Positions 1 through 10,771 of a stretch of DNA of 64,000 nt are shown in pieces. The stretch is from NCBI GenBank assembly GCA_947652115.1, contig OX393561.1, positions 42,951,113 through 43,015,112 on the forward strand, read 5' to 3'. Origin of the DNA: Blastomussa wellsi (Eukaryota; Cnidaria; Anthozoa; Scleractinia; Plerogyridae). The position numbers and the translations under genes are program-made. Numbering within the stretch: the stretch's first letter is position 1; each line of letters starts with the position of its first letter. The notes under the pieces were generated by a model. It was not told the origin of the DNA. It made no database searches and saw only the letters and a list, made by a program, of their open reading frames with translations.

Positions 1-179
1 AACTATAGGAGCCTGGTACCCCGGATGCAGTTTATGTAGCGCTGCGAATTAAAAAAAATGGAGGCGACAATCTTTTAAAGTTGTCTTTTTGTTTCCTTTA
101 TTATGGCTGCTGAAACAAATAATTATTTAATTATTTAGATATAATACTGTTAAGTATGGCAAGCACAGTATTAGATATT

Positions 180-835
180 TTGGCCCACACATATGGGGCA
201 AGATAAGCCAGGAACTACGCAGTAAGACCAGTCTTCAGGCATTCAGGATAGGGGTGCGTGCTCTCAATGCGCTTGGCTTGCTGGACGGCACGTGTGGCTG
301 CTGCGCATGCTCATCTTAGAGTGGTGGGTATGTGCAGTGGCTTTTGCTGTGTGACTGCCTGGTAAATTGGGGGTGTGCTCCCCTGTATCCTCAATTTTAC
401 TAATTTAGTCTGCGAGACTCTTAACATTCTGAAATTTGCATCTATATTTTACTGCTACTGTACTTATATATTTGTCCTATACTGCCTGGTTGTTTGTCTG
501 GCTATCTAATTGTCTGTCTTGTCTGTCCATCTGTTTTTGTCTTTGTTCTTTCCCTGCTTGTCCTACTGTTTGTCTGTAGCAATTTTATACATCAACTATA
601 TTTTAAGAATATATTTTTAATATCTCTATATATACTTTATTTAATTCTACTGTTTGTCTGCAGCAATTTTATACATTAATGATATCTTAAGAATATATTT
701 TTAATATTTTTATATATACTTTATTTAATCTTATATTATATCCATTTTATTAATTTATAGTGTCCACAATTAGCTTTTAGCTAAATACCCTGACACTCAA
801 ATAAAGTTTATGTATGTATGTATGTATGTATGTAA
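180..835 (+). mobile_element. probable non-LTR retrotransposon 3' end with (TATG)n tail
   Basis: Non-coding sequence ends in an AATAAA-like hexamer (caaataaagttt) followed directly by seven or so TATG units at about 808-835. A poly(A)-signal-like motif followed by a short microsatellite is the usual 3' terminus of CR1/L2/RTE-type LINEs. No reverse transcriptase sequence is visible, so the left boundary is a guess. Confidence 0.35.
563..730 (+). repeat. 84-bp tandem duplication
   Basis: Two adjacent units, 563-646 and 647-730, both start CTACTGTTTGTCTG and share TAGAATATATTTTTAATAT-type blocks with few differences. They lie within the presumed LINE 3' untranslated region. Confidence 0.7.
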
Positions 836-1398
836 TGAAATAAGTTCAGGTGACTGGGGAGACAAAAATGTGGACGAGCTATTGAGCACCGCATGCTATA
901 TTCTAAACAAGCTACAGTAGAAGATGGGTTTCCCAAAGTTTTGACGTCTAGAAAAGCAGCTGAATACCCTTGTTTAATGGCTCGAGCATACACTAGCAGC
1001 TTTTCTAGACCTCAAGCAGGCATTATTTTCTTATAGAACCTGGATAACAGCCTTCTAGTAAGTAAATGGAAAAACAATCTTTTATCGCCTCGCACGGAAT
1101 AAATTACGATATAAGTTTATTCTTTATCACTTGAAAATGATGTCATGTATCAAAACATTGTGTTCAACATTTTCGCTTATTTTTATTCTTAAATGTTTGT
1201 CTAAATCCAATTTCATTCCCTATTTTTCAAATAAATAATTGATTTGAGAAACAGGATCACATCCTTAATATAGAAGCTTGAGAAAAGAGGATTCCTCTAT
1301 ATTTCCTCTATAGTTCTCACTATCTTTTTTGAACATTTTTGAAAGCAAGAAGTGGTTGTCAACAAGAAGAAGATTTGGATAATCTTGTTAATTATAAG

Positions 1399-1648
1399 TT
1401 TTACAGCGCGACACGCCTAAGTGTGGCCACCCAACAAACTTTTTTGACAAGTTATAATTAGCCAATCAGAGAGCGCGAATTTTTTGAGCTGTCCCACCTC
1501 CTTGCAATGTTCAAAGCTATTGTCACGAAACCCTCTTGCGCTTTCAACAAGGAGGCGGGACAACCCAAACAAATTTGCACTTCCTGACTGGCTAACTTGT
1601 CAAAAAAGTTTGTTGGGTGGCCACACTTAGGCACGTCACACTGTAAAA
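1399..1648. mobile_element. foldback MITE in CNOT1 intron 2
   Basis: Arms of about 55 bp are inverted copies of each other: the left begins TTTTACAG and carries CACCCAACAAACTTTTTTGA, and the right ends CTGTAAAA. About 140 bp separate the arms. No ORF of note and no clear target-site duplication. Confidence 0.75.
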
Positions 1649-1784
1649 ATCTGGTAAATTCATTGTAAAACAATCATTATATTATTTGCACTGCATTTCT
1701 ATCATTTGATAAACATGTAGTCGACACAGGCCTCACCCTCATCAAATATAAAGGTACAGTGAAGTCTGAGTCAAGCCTAATTAC

Positions 1785-1892
1785 CTGTAAAAAGTCCTTC
1801 CCATTATTTTTGCCATCACCAGTAAAGTCAATAAATGAGAATAAACAACGGAACAAGTGGCGTTCTGCTTCATAACCATGCTTTTCAATCAG
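1785..1892 (-). CDS. CNOT1: CNOT1 coding exon 2
   Basis: 36 codons from [13 protein letters not shown] to [10 protein letters not shown], bounded by TTGCAG and GTAATT. Both ends are phase 0, so exon 1 plus exon 2 reads through without a stop. The HG.EA.RHL.RCLFS and DF.GDGK patterns are the expected CNOT1 residues. Confidence 0.9.
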
Positions 1893-3284
1893 CTGCAACA
1901 TTAATCCAGCATTACCGTTAACCAAATGTAAATGATGTTAATTAAAAGCAATAACATAGGGCTCGAAAAAACCCCGTCCGGTCGTCCAGGACAAGTAGAT
2001 TTTCCCTTCAGGCAAGTAACTTTCTCTCCTTCCTTGCCCGATGGGCAAGGACCCAGGCAAGCCGTTCGCCGACTGAACTTTTGATAACGATTTTGAGAAG
2101 AAAAGGTAAGCTTTCGACTCAAGGGTAATCAAGTGTTTAGATTAAGCTTGACAAAAATTACAATTTATGGTGTTGTCAAGATGGGTTTATTACATAAAAC
2201 ACGCCTGTAGTTTGACTTCCATTCTTGTGTTCATGAATTATTAATGAGATTGAAAACTTGGGCAAGCGGGGAAGTGCCCAAGGCAAGCAAAATTTGAGGG
2301 TTACTTGCCCAACGGGCAAGGTGGAATTCATATATTTTTCGAGCCCTGTAATACCCTTAAACTATTACACTTAGAATTTCTTAGAAGTTTCTAAGATTAT
2401 AATTTTTGTTACGTTAGTAAGGACTTAATGTTATGCAACTAGTCTGAATACCAACATAAAGAAAGCCAATAATTATGCTAAGGCCAATTGTGACTTGCTA
2501 ACCCACATGTATGTTTCTATACTTTGCACTGGCTATGTGTACATGTATTTGTTTTGAGTTTTGACTGGTTCACAGAATGGTCTGTAACTGTTAAGATTGG
2601 CCTCAGCTGTTTCATTGGTTTTGGTTTTACAACACTCAACTGAAAATCACTGTTTAGAGGATTACAACAAGGGATTGTGGACATCAGAATACTAAACACA
2701 GTCAGATTTTCATACTTTACTTCAAATGGAAGGAATTCATTGGATTTTAAGACAGAATAAGTCAGTCAAATAATTTCAGAATCACATGCATGCATTTTTC
2801 CAGGATAAAGAGTGCATAATGTATGCTCAAATCGATGATCTTACAACAAAGAACATAAACTACTGGGATGCTATTATTATAACCATGTACACCTATAATA
2901 TAAAATTGTATTTTTATTATAATTATTAAACCATGTACTAACTTTAATTTATTTAATTGAAAGTAATACCAAACCCACAACATGATCAATGCTTAGTTAT
3001 TTGTAGCCCCCTAACTGGAGACCTTAAAAAATTCTTCTGGGTACTAGATGCAACCTTTCGCTGAGCATAACAGAATTAAGCTCAACTACAAATTTTGTGC
3101 AAGCTTGTGGATAATTGCTTTATGGCACATAGATTCATGCTTCTAAAAGACCAGGGTCTTTTCAATTAAAACTTACCTCGTGTATTTCCTTCAAAGTCGC
3201 TTTGTAATTTTTCTTTGTTAAATCACTGACTGCAAAGCTTATTTGTCCCAGAGCTAAAGACAAAGAGTCCACACAAGTACTCAT
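1785..3284 (-). CDS. CNOT1: CNOT1, CCR4-NOT complex scaffold subunit (first two coding exons only)
   Basis: CNOT1 is the large scaffold of the cytoplasmic CCR4-NOT deadenylase, which shortens mRNA poly(A) tails and represses translation. Two coding exons are visible on the minus strand: 3284-3177, starting at an ATG, and 1892-1785. Each is 108 bp, or 36 codons, in phase 0, with a clean donor (GTAAGT, then GTAATT) and an acceptor TTGCAG before exon 2. The joined 72 residues follow the conserved N-terminus of animal CNOT1, including [17 protein letters not shown], then [16 protein letters not shown] and DFTGDGK. The match to the family is from recognition, not a search. The next exon is not in positions 1-1784, so the gene runs off the left edge and most of a protein of over 2,000 aa is missing. 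It is divergent from ARPC4. Confidence 0.9.
1957..2348. mobile_element. MITE with AGGGCTCGAAAA termini, CNOT1 intron 1
   Basis: Inverted ends AGGGCTCGAAAA and TTTTTCGAGCCCTG bracket about 390 bp. Subterminal inverted blocks TTGCCCGATGGGCAAGG and CTTGCCCAACGGGCAAGG lie inside. These termini resemble common animal non-autonomous hAT-like elements, but no clean 8-bp target duplication is visible. Confidence 0.65.
2505..2690 (-). repeat. dispersed repeat, copy 1 (family shared with 53640-53880)
   Basis: On the minus strand this stretch shares AACCAGTCAAAACTC, AAATACATGTA and AAACCAAAACCAAT-type blocks with 53640-53880 on the plus strand. No terminal repeats are visible. The rest of CNOT1 intron 1 (2691-3176) holds nothing I recognise. 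Confidence 0.55.
3177..3284 (-). CDS. CNOT1: CNOT1 coding exon 1
   Basis: Start codon ATG at 3284-3282, then 36 codons ending in KEIHE before the donor GTAAGT. The residues [11 protein letters not shown] and DLTKKNYKA match the extreme N-terminus of CNOT1. The start is fixed by homology and by the CpG-poor but gene-free stretch upstream that separates it from ARPC4. Confidence 0.9.
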
Positions 3285-3666
3285 TTTTGTTAGAAAACCA
3301 AATCACGCCCAGGCGAATTTTAACCTGTGTGTTACAGGTTTACAACAAAAACACTGTCATCTTTTCTGATTTTTGGAAAAGCGAAAGATCGAAGTCATCT
3401 TGGTTGAAACGACTAAGACACTACCAAATGACACGGCATAATTTCACAAGAACTCAAGACAGATTCAACAAAACAGAAAATTGAAAATGGCCGTCCAACA
3501 CGATGATATCCTACAATGCATTACGATTTTCTGTTTTGTCGATGCGAATTGGCCAGCGGAAAGCCAAGTGATTATGCGCACTAGCAAGAGGGAGGCGGTT
3601 TTGTTTCCGCCATTGGAAGAGTGTTGAGCAATTTTCAGCTGAATTTGTCTTCTTTTTGGTTGAAAA
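3285..3666. promoter_or_regulatory. shared divergent promoter region of CNOT1 and ARPC4
   Basis: The two start codons face away from each other across 382 bp, so both core promoters and 5' UTRs must lie here or be interrupted by UTR introns. The ARPC4 side has GCCATTGG (a CCAAT box on the minus strand) about 55 bp upstream of its ATG. No convincing TATA box was seen. Promoter function is inferred from position. Confidence 0.55.
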
Positions 3667-4173
3667 ATGGCTGCAACTTTACGTCCTTATCTTAATGCCG
3701 TTCGCGCAACACTCACGGCGTCGATGTGCTTGGAAAACTTTGATTCTCAAGTGGTAGAAAGGCACAACAAACCCGAAGTGGAGGTCCATAGCAGTAAGGA
3801 GTTGCTTCTCACACCAGTGATCATCAGTCGAAATGAGAAAGAGAAAGTGCTCATCGAAGGTTCTATCAACTCTCTGAGAATAAGCATTGCAGTGAAGCAA
3901 GCTGACGAGATTGAAAAGATTTTGTGCAAGAAGTTCATGCGTTTTATGATGATGCGAGCTGAAAACTTCTTCATTCTTCGAAGGAAGCCCGTCCAAGGGT
4001 ACGACATTAGCTTCCTCATCACCAATTTCCACACGGAGCAAATGTTTAAGCACAAGCTCGTCGATTTCGTAATTCAGTTCATGGAAGAAATAGACAAGGA
4101 GATTAGTGAAATGAAGTTAGCTGTCAATGCAAGAGCGCGCATCTGCGCTGAAGAATTCCTCAAGAATTTCTAG
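3667..4173 (+). CDS. ARPC4: ARPC4, Arp2/3 complex 20 kDa subunit
   Basis: ARPC4 forms, with ARPC2, the core of the Arp2/3 complex, which nucleates branched actin filaments at the cell cortex. The ORF is 168 aa, the standard family length. It starts [20 protein letters not shown] and contains [27 protein letters not shown] and [20 protein letters not shown], all strongly conserved, and ends in EEFLKNF. The ATG context (AAAATGG) is favourable and it is the first ATG in frame. The coding region has no intron. It is divergent from CNOT1. A variant poly(A) signal ATTAAA lies at 4345-4350, followed by a T/G-rich stretch. The frame is intact with no damaged residue that I can see, so it reads as the functional gene, although an old retrocopy cannot be excluded from sequence alone. 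Confidence 0.96.
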   Translation: MAATLRPYLNAVRATLTASMCLENFDSQVVERHNKPEVEVHSSKELLLTPVIISRNEKEKVLIEGSINSLRISIAVKQADEIEKILCKKFMRFMMMRAENFFILRRKPVQGYDISFLITNFHTEQMFKHKLVDFVIQFMEEIDKEISEMKLAVNARARICAEEFLKNF

Positions 4174-4344
4174 ATTTGAAACTTGTACTGTATCAGTGAA
4201 GTTTGAACAAGTTGAAACTTTATACAGAGTTCTTTAATATTTAGTTTTGTAATCTACATGTAAACAGCGGTATCTTGTCAAATTATGGATCTTTTCAAAC
4301 GTTGAATTGCAATGGACTCACTGCAACAAAAGAGTAAACCGAAA

Positions 4345-4350
4345 ATTAAA
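4345..4350 (+). terminator. probable ARPC4 poly(A) signal
   Basis: ATTAAA is followed within about 20 bp by a TTGTTGTTTTGTTGTTGTTT run, a typical downstream GU-rich element. It is the best cleavage signal within 300 bp of the stop codon. Confidence 0.45.
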
Positions 4351-4545
4351 GTAGACCTGATTTGTTGTTTTGTTGTTGTTTCTGTTTGAGTGGCATGCCA
4401 GGATGGTAGCTGGTCAAAATGTCCCTGTAAACATGCATTTTTTTATTGTTTGTAAAACGTGCTTCACCAAAGATTGTACAATTCAATTCTCAAACTCATT
4501 TAATAATTCATCGAGTTAAAACAAAGAAAATCATAAGCGTGACCA

Positions 4546-4772
4546 TGGTTTGGATACCCTATCTTAATTAGCATAGATTTTGATGATTTTATTTCTCCGT
4601 TTGCTCCTTAGTTTTTGTTTCGATTGAGAATATATATTAAACACTCGAGACTGTGTTTCATCGGCTATCCAAACACCTCACAGTTCATTAAAATTACTCC
4701 GCTACTCTCTTCTTGGTGTTTGGATACCCTGATGAGACATTGTCTCTCGTGTTTGATATATTATGTAAAGCT
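4546..4772 (+). repeat. tagged hairpin repeat, copy 1
   Basis: The repeat shares its layout and most bases with 40592-40830. It has a direct pair GTTTGGATACCCT at 4548-4560 and 4718-4730, plus an inverted partner GCTATCCAAAC around 4663-4673. It ends CTCGTGTTTGATATATTA. Arms at about 4651-4677 and 4716-4743 can fold into an imperfect hairpin. The tag ATACCCT differs from the tag in the other copy, but is repeated within this one. Confidence 0.65.
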
Positions 4773-4910
4773 GATTCCACATAAGAATCCCAAGGGCATT
4801 ATACAAATGGCATTATGACCAGCATTCCCAAGGCAGTTTCTGAAAACTTAAGTTTACTGTAGAGCTGTGACTTAAGCAGTTTCAATAAGCCATTTCCGAG
4901 TTACCTTCTA

Positions 4911-5004
4911 CCTCTGTTTCAAAACCAGTCTTCACAACCTTTTGTGGGAGTAAAATCCATTTCCATATGATAGGTTGTGCACTTGGCTTGTCTTGAAACA
5001 GAGG
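4911..5004. repeat. short inverted repeat element
   Basis: CCTCTGTTTCAA at 4911-4922 is inverted as TTGAAACAGAGG at 4993-5004. The pair probably belongs to a small MITE whose outer limits I cannot fix. Confidence 0.35.
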
Positions 5005-6654
5005 AAAACAGCATCTAAGAAATGACCTATTTGTAAGATGCTGTGTCTTCTTTTTACAGCTTCACACTCCTCTGGTTTAGCACCAGTAATTAACAACAGA
5101 CTTTCTAGACCATTATGTCTTGTAGTTGGCCTTTTTTCCTAGCAAATTTTTCTCTGCAATGCAAACACAATTTAGAAGCAGGATGGATGAGAAGTGTTTG
5201 CAGTGTCATGAGAAAATGTTTTCCTCACACACCCTTGTCTTTCTCTAATTCCTTCTTGTGGTCCTTGCCCTGCTTTTAAATAATTCGTAAATAGACTGTG
5301 CAGTCCTGGCTTTCAAAAAGCAGTCAACTTGCTATCAACAGACACTTTTAAAGCACTAAACCTGGTGTTGGTGGGGTCCCTGCCATTTTTCACTCTTTTC
5401 TATTACTGAACTCCCTTTTATTACAATATTTTGTTTTAACTCCTAGTATAGTTTTAACTGATTTAGGAAAGATGGATACCTCCACATTGACAAGTGTATT
5501 TTTAGTGCCATCAATAAAGAAAAGATATACAGTGCCTGGAAGATGCCACACTTTCTGGAGAAAACACAGTCCTGTCTAATAGATTACTTAAACACATGGG
5601 TGCTTAATTGTCCTTGTTTTCTCCTTGTAGTTTGTTGAAGCTCCTATCTTTCACCCAGCTCTCACCAAATGATCCCCTTTTGGCAGAACAAATATAATAC
5701 ATTACAGTGGAACCCTGTCATTACGACCACCAACAGGCCGAATTTCATGCCTGGTCTGTTTCAACTGTCTCAAAAGATAATATATAGATTTAGCCAAGCC
5801 TAAAAGCGGAGCTCCGTATTTTTGCTAGTTCTTAATAATTTCTCTGAAAAAAATAAGACAATAGCCATGAAAAATTAAAAAATGCTACCAGAAGAAAAAA
5901 ATCAGACATGACCCATGATCAATGAAAAAAACAAATGCCTGGTCAGCAGTCAACTTCAAAAATGATGATGAGTTCTTAATCTGAGCCCGCGATCTGTTTA
6001 TGCGATACTGATCAGCGAATACAGGTGTACCTCGATTTGACAGCTGTCTGTTAACCATAACATGGATGTCCAATACCAAAGATGTAAGCTGATAAGGCTG
6101 ACAAGGTATTGACAAGGCATGGCTACCCCAATGGCCACCATTTTGTGCAAATTCGTTGTCTTCGTCGTTGTATGTGCCCGCGATCCATGTAACTGGCCAT
6201 GTCGACCATGAAAACTTGAATGCATGGTTCTCCTATTTCTATGCATGCACAATTGTCCTTCTCCTATGGTTATGGGGCGCCGCTTTGCGGCCATAAGCCA
6301 TCTGGGGAGATGCTCCCCTGGAATGAATGCTCCCAGATTGGCTAAAAATGCATCCCAGTGTACCAGATGCAGTGCGTTATATATTGCAGCAATTATCTAT
6401 GAAACTGTAGAGGAATATACAGTTTGTGGCTGGATCAATGGATTTTTCTATATGGAAATGTATGGACATATATGTCCAGATTGACCACTGATGAGATGCA
6501 AGCTATTTATGATAAGCATCTCAGTGTCTTCATTGAAAAAAGTCCACTCAAAACACGAATAACTCTGTCAAGTTTGAAGGTGAAGTCTGCGTCGAGCTTA
6601 GTGGCCCAGACCACCAGAGCATAATATGAAGTCACTAGGAGTATTTCTACTCCC

Positions 6655-6840
6655 CCCTAGTCGACCCCAGGGATACCACCCAACATTAAATTTGCCGGTA
6701 TCCACTTAGTGAAGAGCTAGAGGCACTAAGAGGGTAAAGCGTCTTGCCCCAGAAAGCAATGCAGTGTCCAAGCTGAGGCTTGAACTCGGACCGTCCGATC
6801 CAGAAACCAGTGAACTAACCATTAGGCCACCGTGCCTCCC
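6655..6840 (-). mobile_element. tRNA-derived SINE, copy 1
   Basis: Read on the minus strand from 6840 it begins GGGAGGCACGGTGGCCTAA, with an A box (TGGCCTAATGGTTAG) and a degenerate B box (GAGTTCAAGCC). A central block follows, containing GGGGCAAGACGCTTTACCCT. The same arrangement recurs at 53950-54182. It cannot be a working tRNA gene: the acceptor stem does not close and the B box is altered. Confidence 0.75.
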
Positions 6841-7796
6841 ACAAATATGAAGTAATATGAAAATGGAAAATAACCCAGTCAAATATGAAGTAGAAGTTAA
6901 ACACTACTTGTGTTCAATCCTGGACATAAGTTCCTGTACGGTATGAGAAATGCCAAACAGGCCAGGAGCAATAAGAAGTGGCTGCCATGTATTTGCACGC
7001 TACCCTGACTATTATCTGAGAAAATACATTATTACATAAACAGTAGTGAAATACCAGGTGAAGTTTTTTTCGCAAAAACATATCTTCTCGCCTGAAGATA
7101 ACATGTTATCTTCCCATGTGAAGATATCACCATTATTATGTATGGTTATTTAATAAATCGTGCCTTTCACAGCAACAGTGGAAAGGTTTGGAAGTTCATT
7201 GGTGTTTATATAATAAAGAGAATATTACATGGCTGCTTGGATATACAAAATTCTCCTCTCGTTGAAACATATTTCACCCGTTTGCTGCACTCACTTGTGA
7301 AATATCTTCCAACACGTGAAGTGAAATTTCGTATCTCTGCGCGGCCACATGTAATGTCCTCTATGTAATTGGGAATCAGAAGCACCTAGTGGCATGTGCT
7401 GTGATTGACTCTCAAAAGATCTCTGAAAATTCATGTTTATTCAGTTTGATGATTGCTAGTTTATTTATACAGCTTCAGGTGTTAAATCAACACCCATCTT
7501 ACTAAAAATCTTGCATACATTTATACACATTTAAACTGCTGGTATTAATAGCTACATTGTGCTGTTGTGGACAATAACGAAATTTACATTTACAAACTAA
7601 AATGAATTATCTATTTGTGGAACATCTAAAATAGGTCTGCCATAGCAACTATAGCTAAATACAAAAAAGTCTTAGCAGCAAAACTGGTATCCAAACACAG
7701 GTGAGTGGAAATAATACACAAGTATGTAAAATTGCAGAAATCAAAATTATTGGACGGGAATTTCAATGCACTTTTTTTTTCAGGCTTTTAGTTGAT

Positions 7797-8068
7797 ACTG
7801 GGTGCTTTTCATTCACGCAGTCCTACCGTCAGCCCAACTGGGATCGGCTGCTGTAAAATGGAAATTGTAAACTTTACTGACCAAGTGGGGTCACTGTGGT
7901 TCTTTCCATTTAGCATTCCTTTACCAGGAGTGTTCCCCAACTGTAAATTTTGGCCTGACTGTTCTGACCAGTCAAACATTGACATATTGCAATCAGACCA
8001 AATTAAAAAGGACAAAGTTCCATTCGACTTCCAACCAAACTTGTTGAGTAAAAGGAAAGCACCCACAT
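7797..8068. mobile_element. MITE with GGGTGCTTTTC termini
   Basis: Inverted ends TGGGTGCTTTTC and GAAAGCACCCA bracket 272 bp. The short open frames on both strands inside it are a by-product of the element, not a gene. Target duplication not resolved. Confidence 0.55.
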
Positions 8069-8800
8069 TTACCTATTAACCCATTTATGATTTATTCACT
8101 AAACATATTAATTTAATTCTTGTATATAAAACAATACAAAAATCATGTCATTTCAATATTTTCAGCAATAAACAATAACTCTCAACATTTTTTCTTAGAC
8201 AGAAACAAGTAAATGTGTTTGGTCTGACTTGCAAAATCAAACCAGATTATTGATTAATTTTATAACATGACTGTATAAATATTATGCATGGTGAAAGGAG
8301 CTGTCATGGCATTGCATGTGACATGCAACAAACACCTTCAAAGTAACAAAAAATCAAAAAAATATCTTGCGTAGGTCGAAAAACCAGAGGTAACAAAAAC
8401 GAACATGGTTAAGGATGAAGACGATTGGAACAGATTACCGGTACATGAAATGACATAGTTGCATATAAATTCTTTTATATTTTTTACTTAGGAAAATTTT
8501 GTATAGTATCAGTTGAAGACAAAGGTGATCATTCCAATCCGTCTATGAGAGGTATAGATTTTTGAAGGTTCTGTTTGACTGTACATATTCATGACTATTG
8601 CAAGGACAGACTTTATGCAATTAACTCTTTAGGCCTGAAAGGGTCAGTGTCATTTATGGGGTAGGACAGACATGCATGTAAGCATGTAAATAACACCATT
8701 TTATTGTCATCAAAAATCTGAAACAAATCTAACAAGCCATCAACATTACAAGTGACACAGTTTGAAAAGTTTAGCCTAAATTTTTTCAAATTTGTCAATT

Positions 8801-8880
8801 GCAATCCTTCTCAATCTTCCTCATTCAAAGCCATCCTTGATTTGCCCTAGTTCATTGGTGCATCTTTGGTGTTTTTCTAT
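8801..8880 (+). repeat. dispersed repeat, pair of 61185-61258
   Basis: GCAATCCTTCTCAATCTTC, AAGCCATCCT and TTTGGTGTTTTTCTAT occur in the same order at 61185-61258 with a few changes. No terminal structure is visible. Confidence 0.55.
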
Positions 8881-9629
8881 ATCAAGGTTTCCTTTGATTT
8901 GAAGGCAATTTTATACACTGCCAAAGTTGACTTTGTTCATGTGCCCCTTTGTCACATCAATATATAACCTCCTTCAGTTTCTATATGTGGGGCACTCAGT
9001 TTTTCACCTTAATTGGACAGCATGGGGCACACCTCAAGTGTTAAAAAGCAAAAACTGATAGTGGCACTTACTGAAAACAAACTAGAAAAATCTGAAATCA
9101 TAATTCTTATTTTCTAAACAATGGTCACAAAAACAATGAAGATTGAAGTGATCAACTGTATCATCTGTTAAAAATGTTTATAAAATTAACGATATGGAGT
9201 ACAAAATAATGCCGTTATCAAAACGTAGTAATAAGCCTTTGTACATGAAAAGCAAAAAAACGGAAAACAGGCATCACACATGGAAAGCCCACTTCAATTC
9301 TAGAGATCAACAAGATAAGATTAATCTAAAAAATTCAGCTACATTTATTGTGCCCAATTTTATGGCTACTGTACCCAACTTGGTCTTACATGTAACAAAA
9401 TAATTAAAATAATGTGATCAGTCAAATGAAAGCTGTTGATGTGGGATTAGTTCATTTACTCATTTTGAGTTTGTTTTGCAATTATTATTGAACATTGCCA
9501 CTCACTGGAGGGAAAAGGCTATTGACAGTTATCTACAATGATCTAGACTGACAATCCCTCTCCTCACCCCACTCAAGTAAAATATTACAGCAACTATACA
9601 ATAATTAATTTTGCAATACACCTAAAAAA

Positions 9630-10771
9630 CTACATTTTTAAGTTTCCAAGGCCTTTTAAGTTTTGATTATTCACCTCTGGAGTTACAGAGACTGGCCAAT
9701 ATACAACATTGTTTTGGGAAGTTGTGTGGTTTTGCTTGCCAATCTTATCCGGGTTTGCCCAGCAAACCTTCTGACTGATTTTGAAGTGCCACATTACCAA
9801 CACAGCAGTTAAAATGATAGCTACATGGATAAAGATGATAAGCAACTTGACAAATGTAGATATTCCCTGGTGGTGTAGACTGATTCTAGTTGTGGGTGCA
9901 CGTGATGGAGTAAAAGAGACATCAGACACACCACCACCAATCACATCGTCATCATCATCTGATGATGGTTGTACTGAACTCTTGTTGCATTCCATCTTTT
10001 CTTGATACACATCATCATCAGGATTGCATAACGGCAGGCATTCTCCCAAATTACAGTGACAAAACAGTGTGCAGTTGGGGCACAATTTGTTGAAGGGTTC
10101 CTCACATCCTTTCTTACACCTCTTGTTGCACTCCTTAGAGTCATTCGGAGTGATGTTACGGTGGTCTTCACAAGTACCATACAACCTAATGGACCACCTT
10201 TTTAACTCTCCTTCTAAACCCTTGGTGTCACTGATCTCTATTTTCCAGGTCCCGACAGGATTTTCACCCCAACTGAACACAGTCATAAACGGCCAATTCT
10301 GGAAACCATCATTTGAATAGTCCCTATCTCTGGGAGCTAAGAGCTCTGACCTAGTACCAGCAGGTGACGTCAGAACAATTCGCAATGACCCCCTGGTTTT
10401 ATGAGTTAGTGTAACATACACTCTCACATGTTCAAGCTTTGTCACACAGTTTGTCTTGCCTGCGCAACCAGTGCTAACAATTGAAGATGTCAAAGTCCCT
10501 CTGGCAGGAATTTTCTTGTTGTCATTGTGATCCAGTTCTCGGCATGTGTGCTGCTCAGGAGCTGTTTGCCACTTGGGAGATGTAGCTGCATCCACCAGAG
10601 CAGCTGTGTCTAAAACTCCAAAGCCATACTTGTGGTTAACATGGTGCCCAGCACCATTCTTCTGCCAACCTTTGTCCTGTCGATCTGTCACTTTAGAAGT
10701 GTTAACTATAAGATGCTGTAGATCCCTCCAGCTTAATTTCGGATTGGCTTCTAGCACCAAGGCAAATATAC
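9630..10771 (-). CDS. proprotein convertase exon 5: end of protease domain, P domain, Cys-rich stretch, TM and tail
   Basis: It starts at ATTGCAG and encodes [20 protein letters not shown] and [12 protein letters not shown]. The P domain follows ([32 protein letters not shown]), then about a dozen Cys in 50 residues, an Asp run, the transmembrane helix and the stop TAG at 9632-9630. The whole C-terminal half is one exon. Confidence 0.93.

Larger units (their letters stand above)
1..1784. other. CNOT1 intron 2 (partial), no coding sequence seen
   Basis: No exon could be recognised here on either strand. The stretch holds a probable LINE 3' end with a (TATG)n tail, an 84-bp tandem duplication and a foldback element, each listed separately. 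The remainder (836-1398 and 1649-1784) shows no structure that I can name. Confidence 0.5.
4773..9629. other. intergenic, no gene recognised
   Basis: This stretch separates ARPC4 from the convergent 3' end of the convertase. It contains the repeat fragments listed separately, including one Tc1/mariner-like end near 5706 (CAGTGGAACCCTGTCATTAC) without a partner. Short ORFs are present, but none has recognisable protein features; those at 7792-8079 are part of a MITE. Confidence 0.5.

Noticed and set aside
4546..4772. Reading the outer tags of the hairpin repeat as target-site duplications
   Set aside because: Sequences beyond the outer tags are homologous between the two copies, which would not be so for independent insertions into different sites.
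7792..8079. 95-codon plus-strand and 85-codon minus-strand ORFs
   Set aside because: Both lie within a MITE bounded by GGGTGCTTTTC inverted ends; neither has recognisable protein features.
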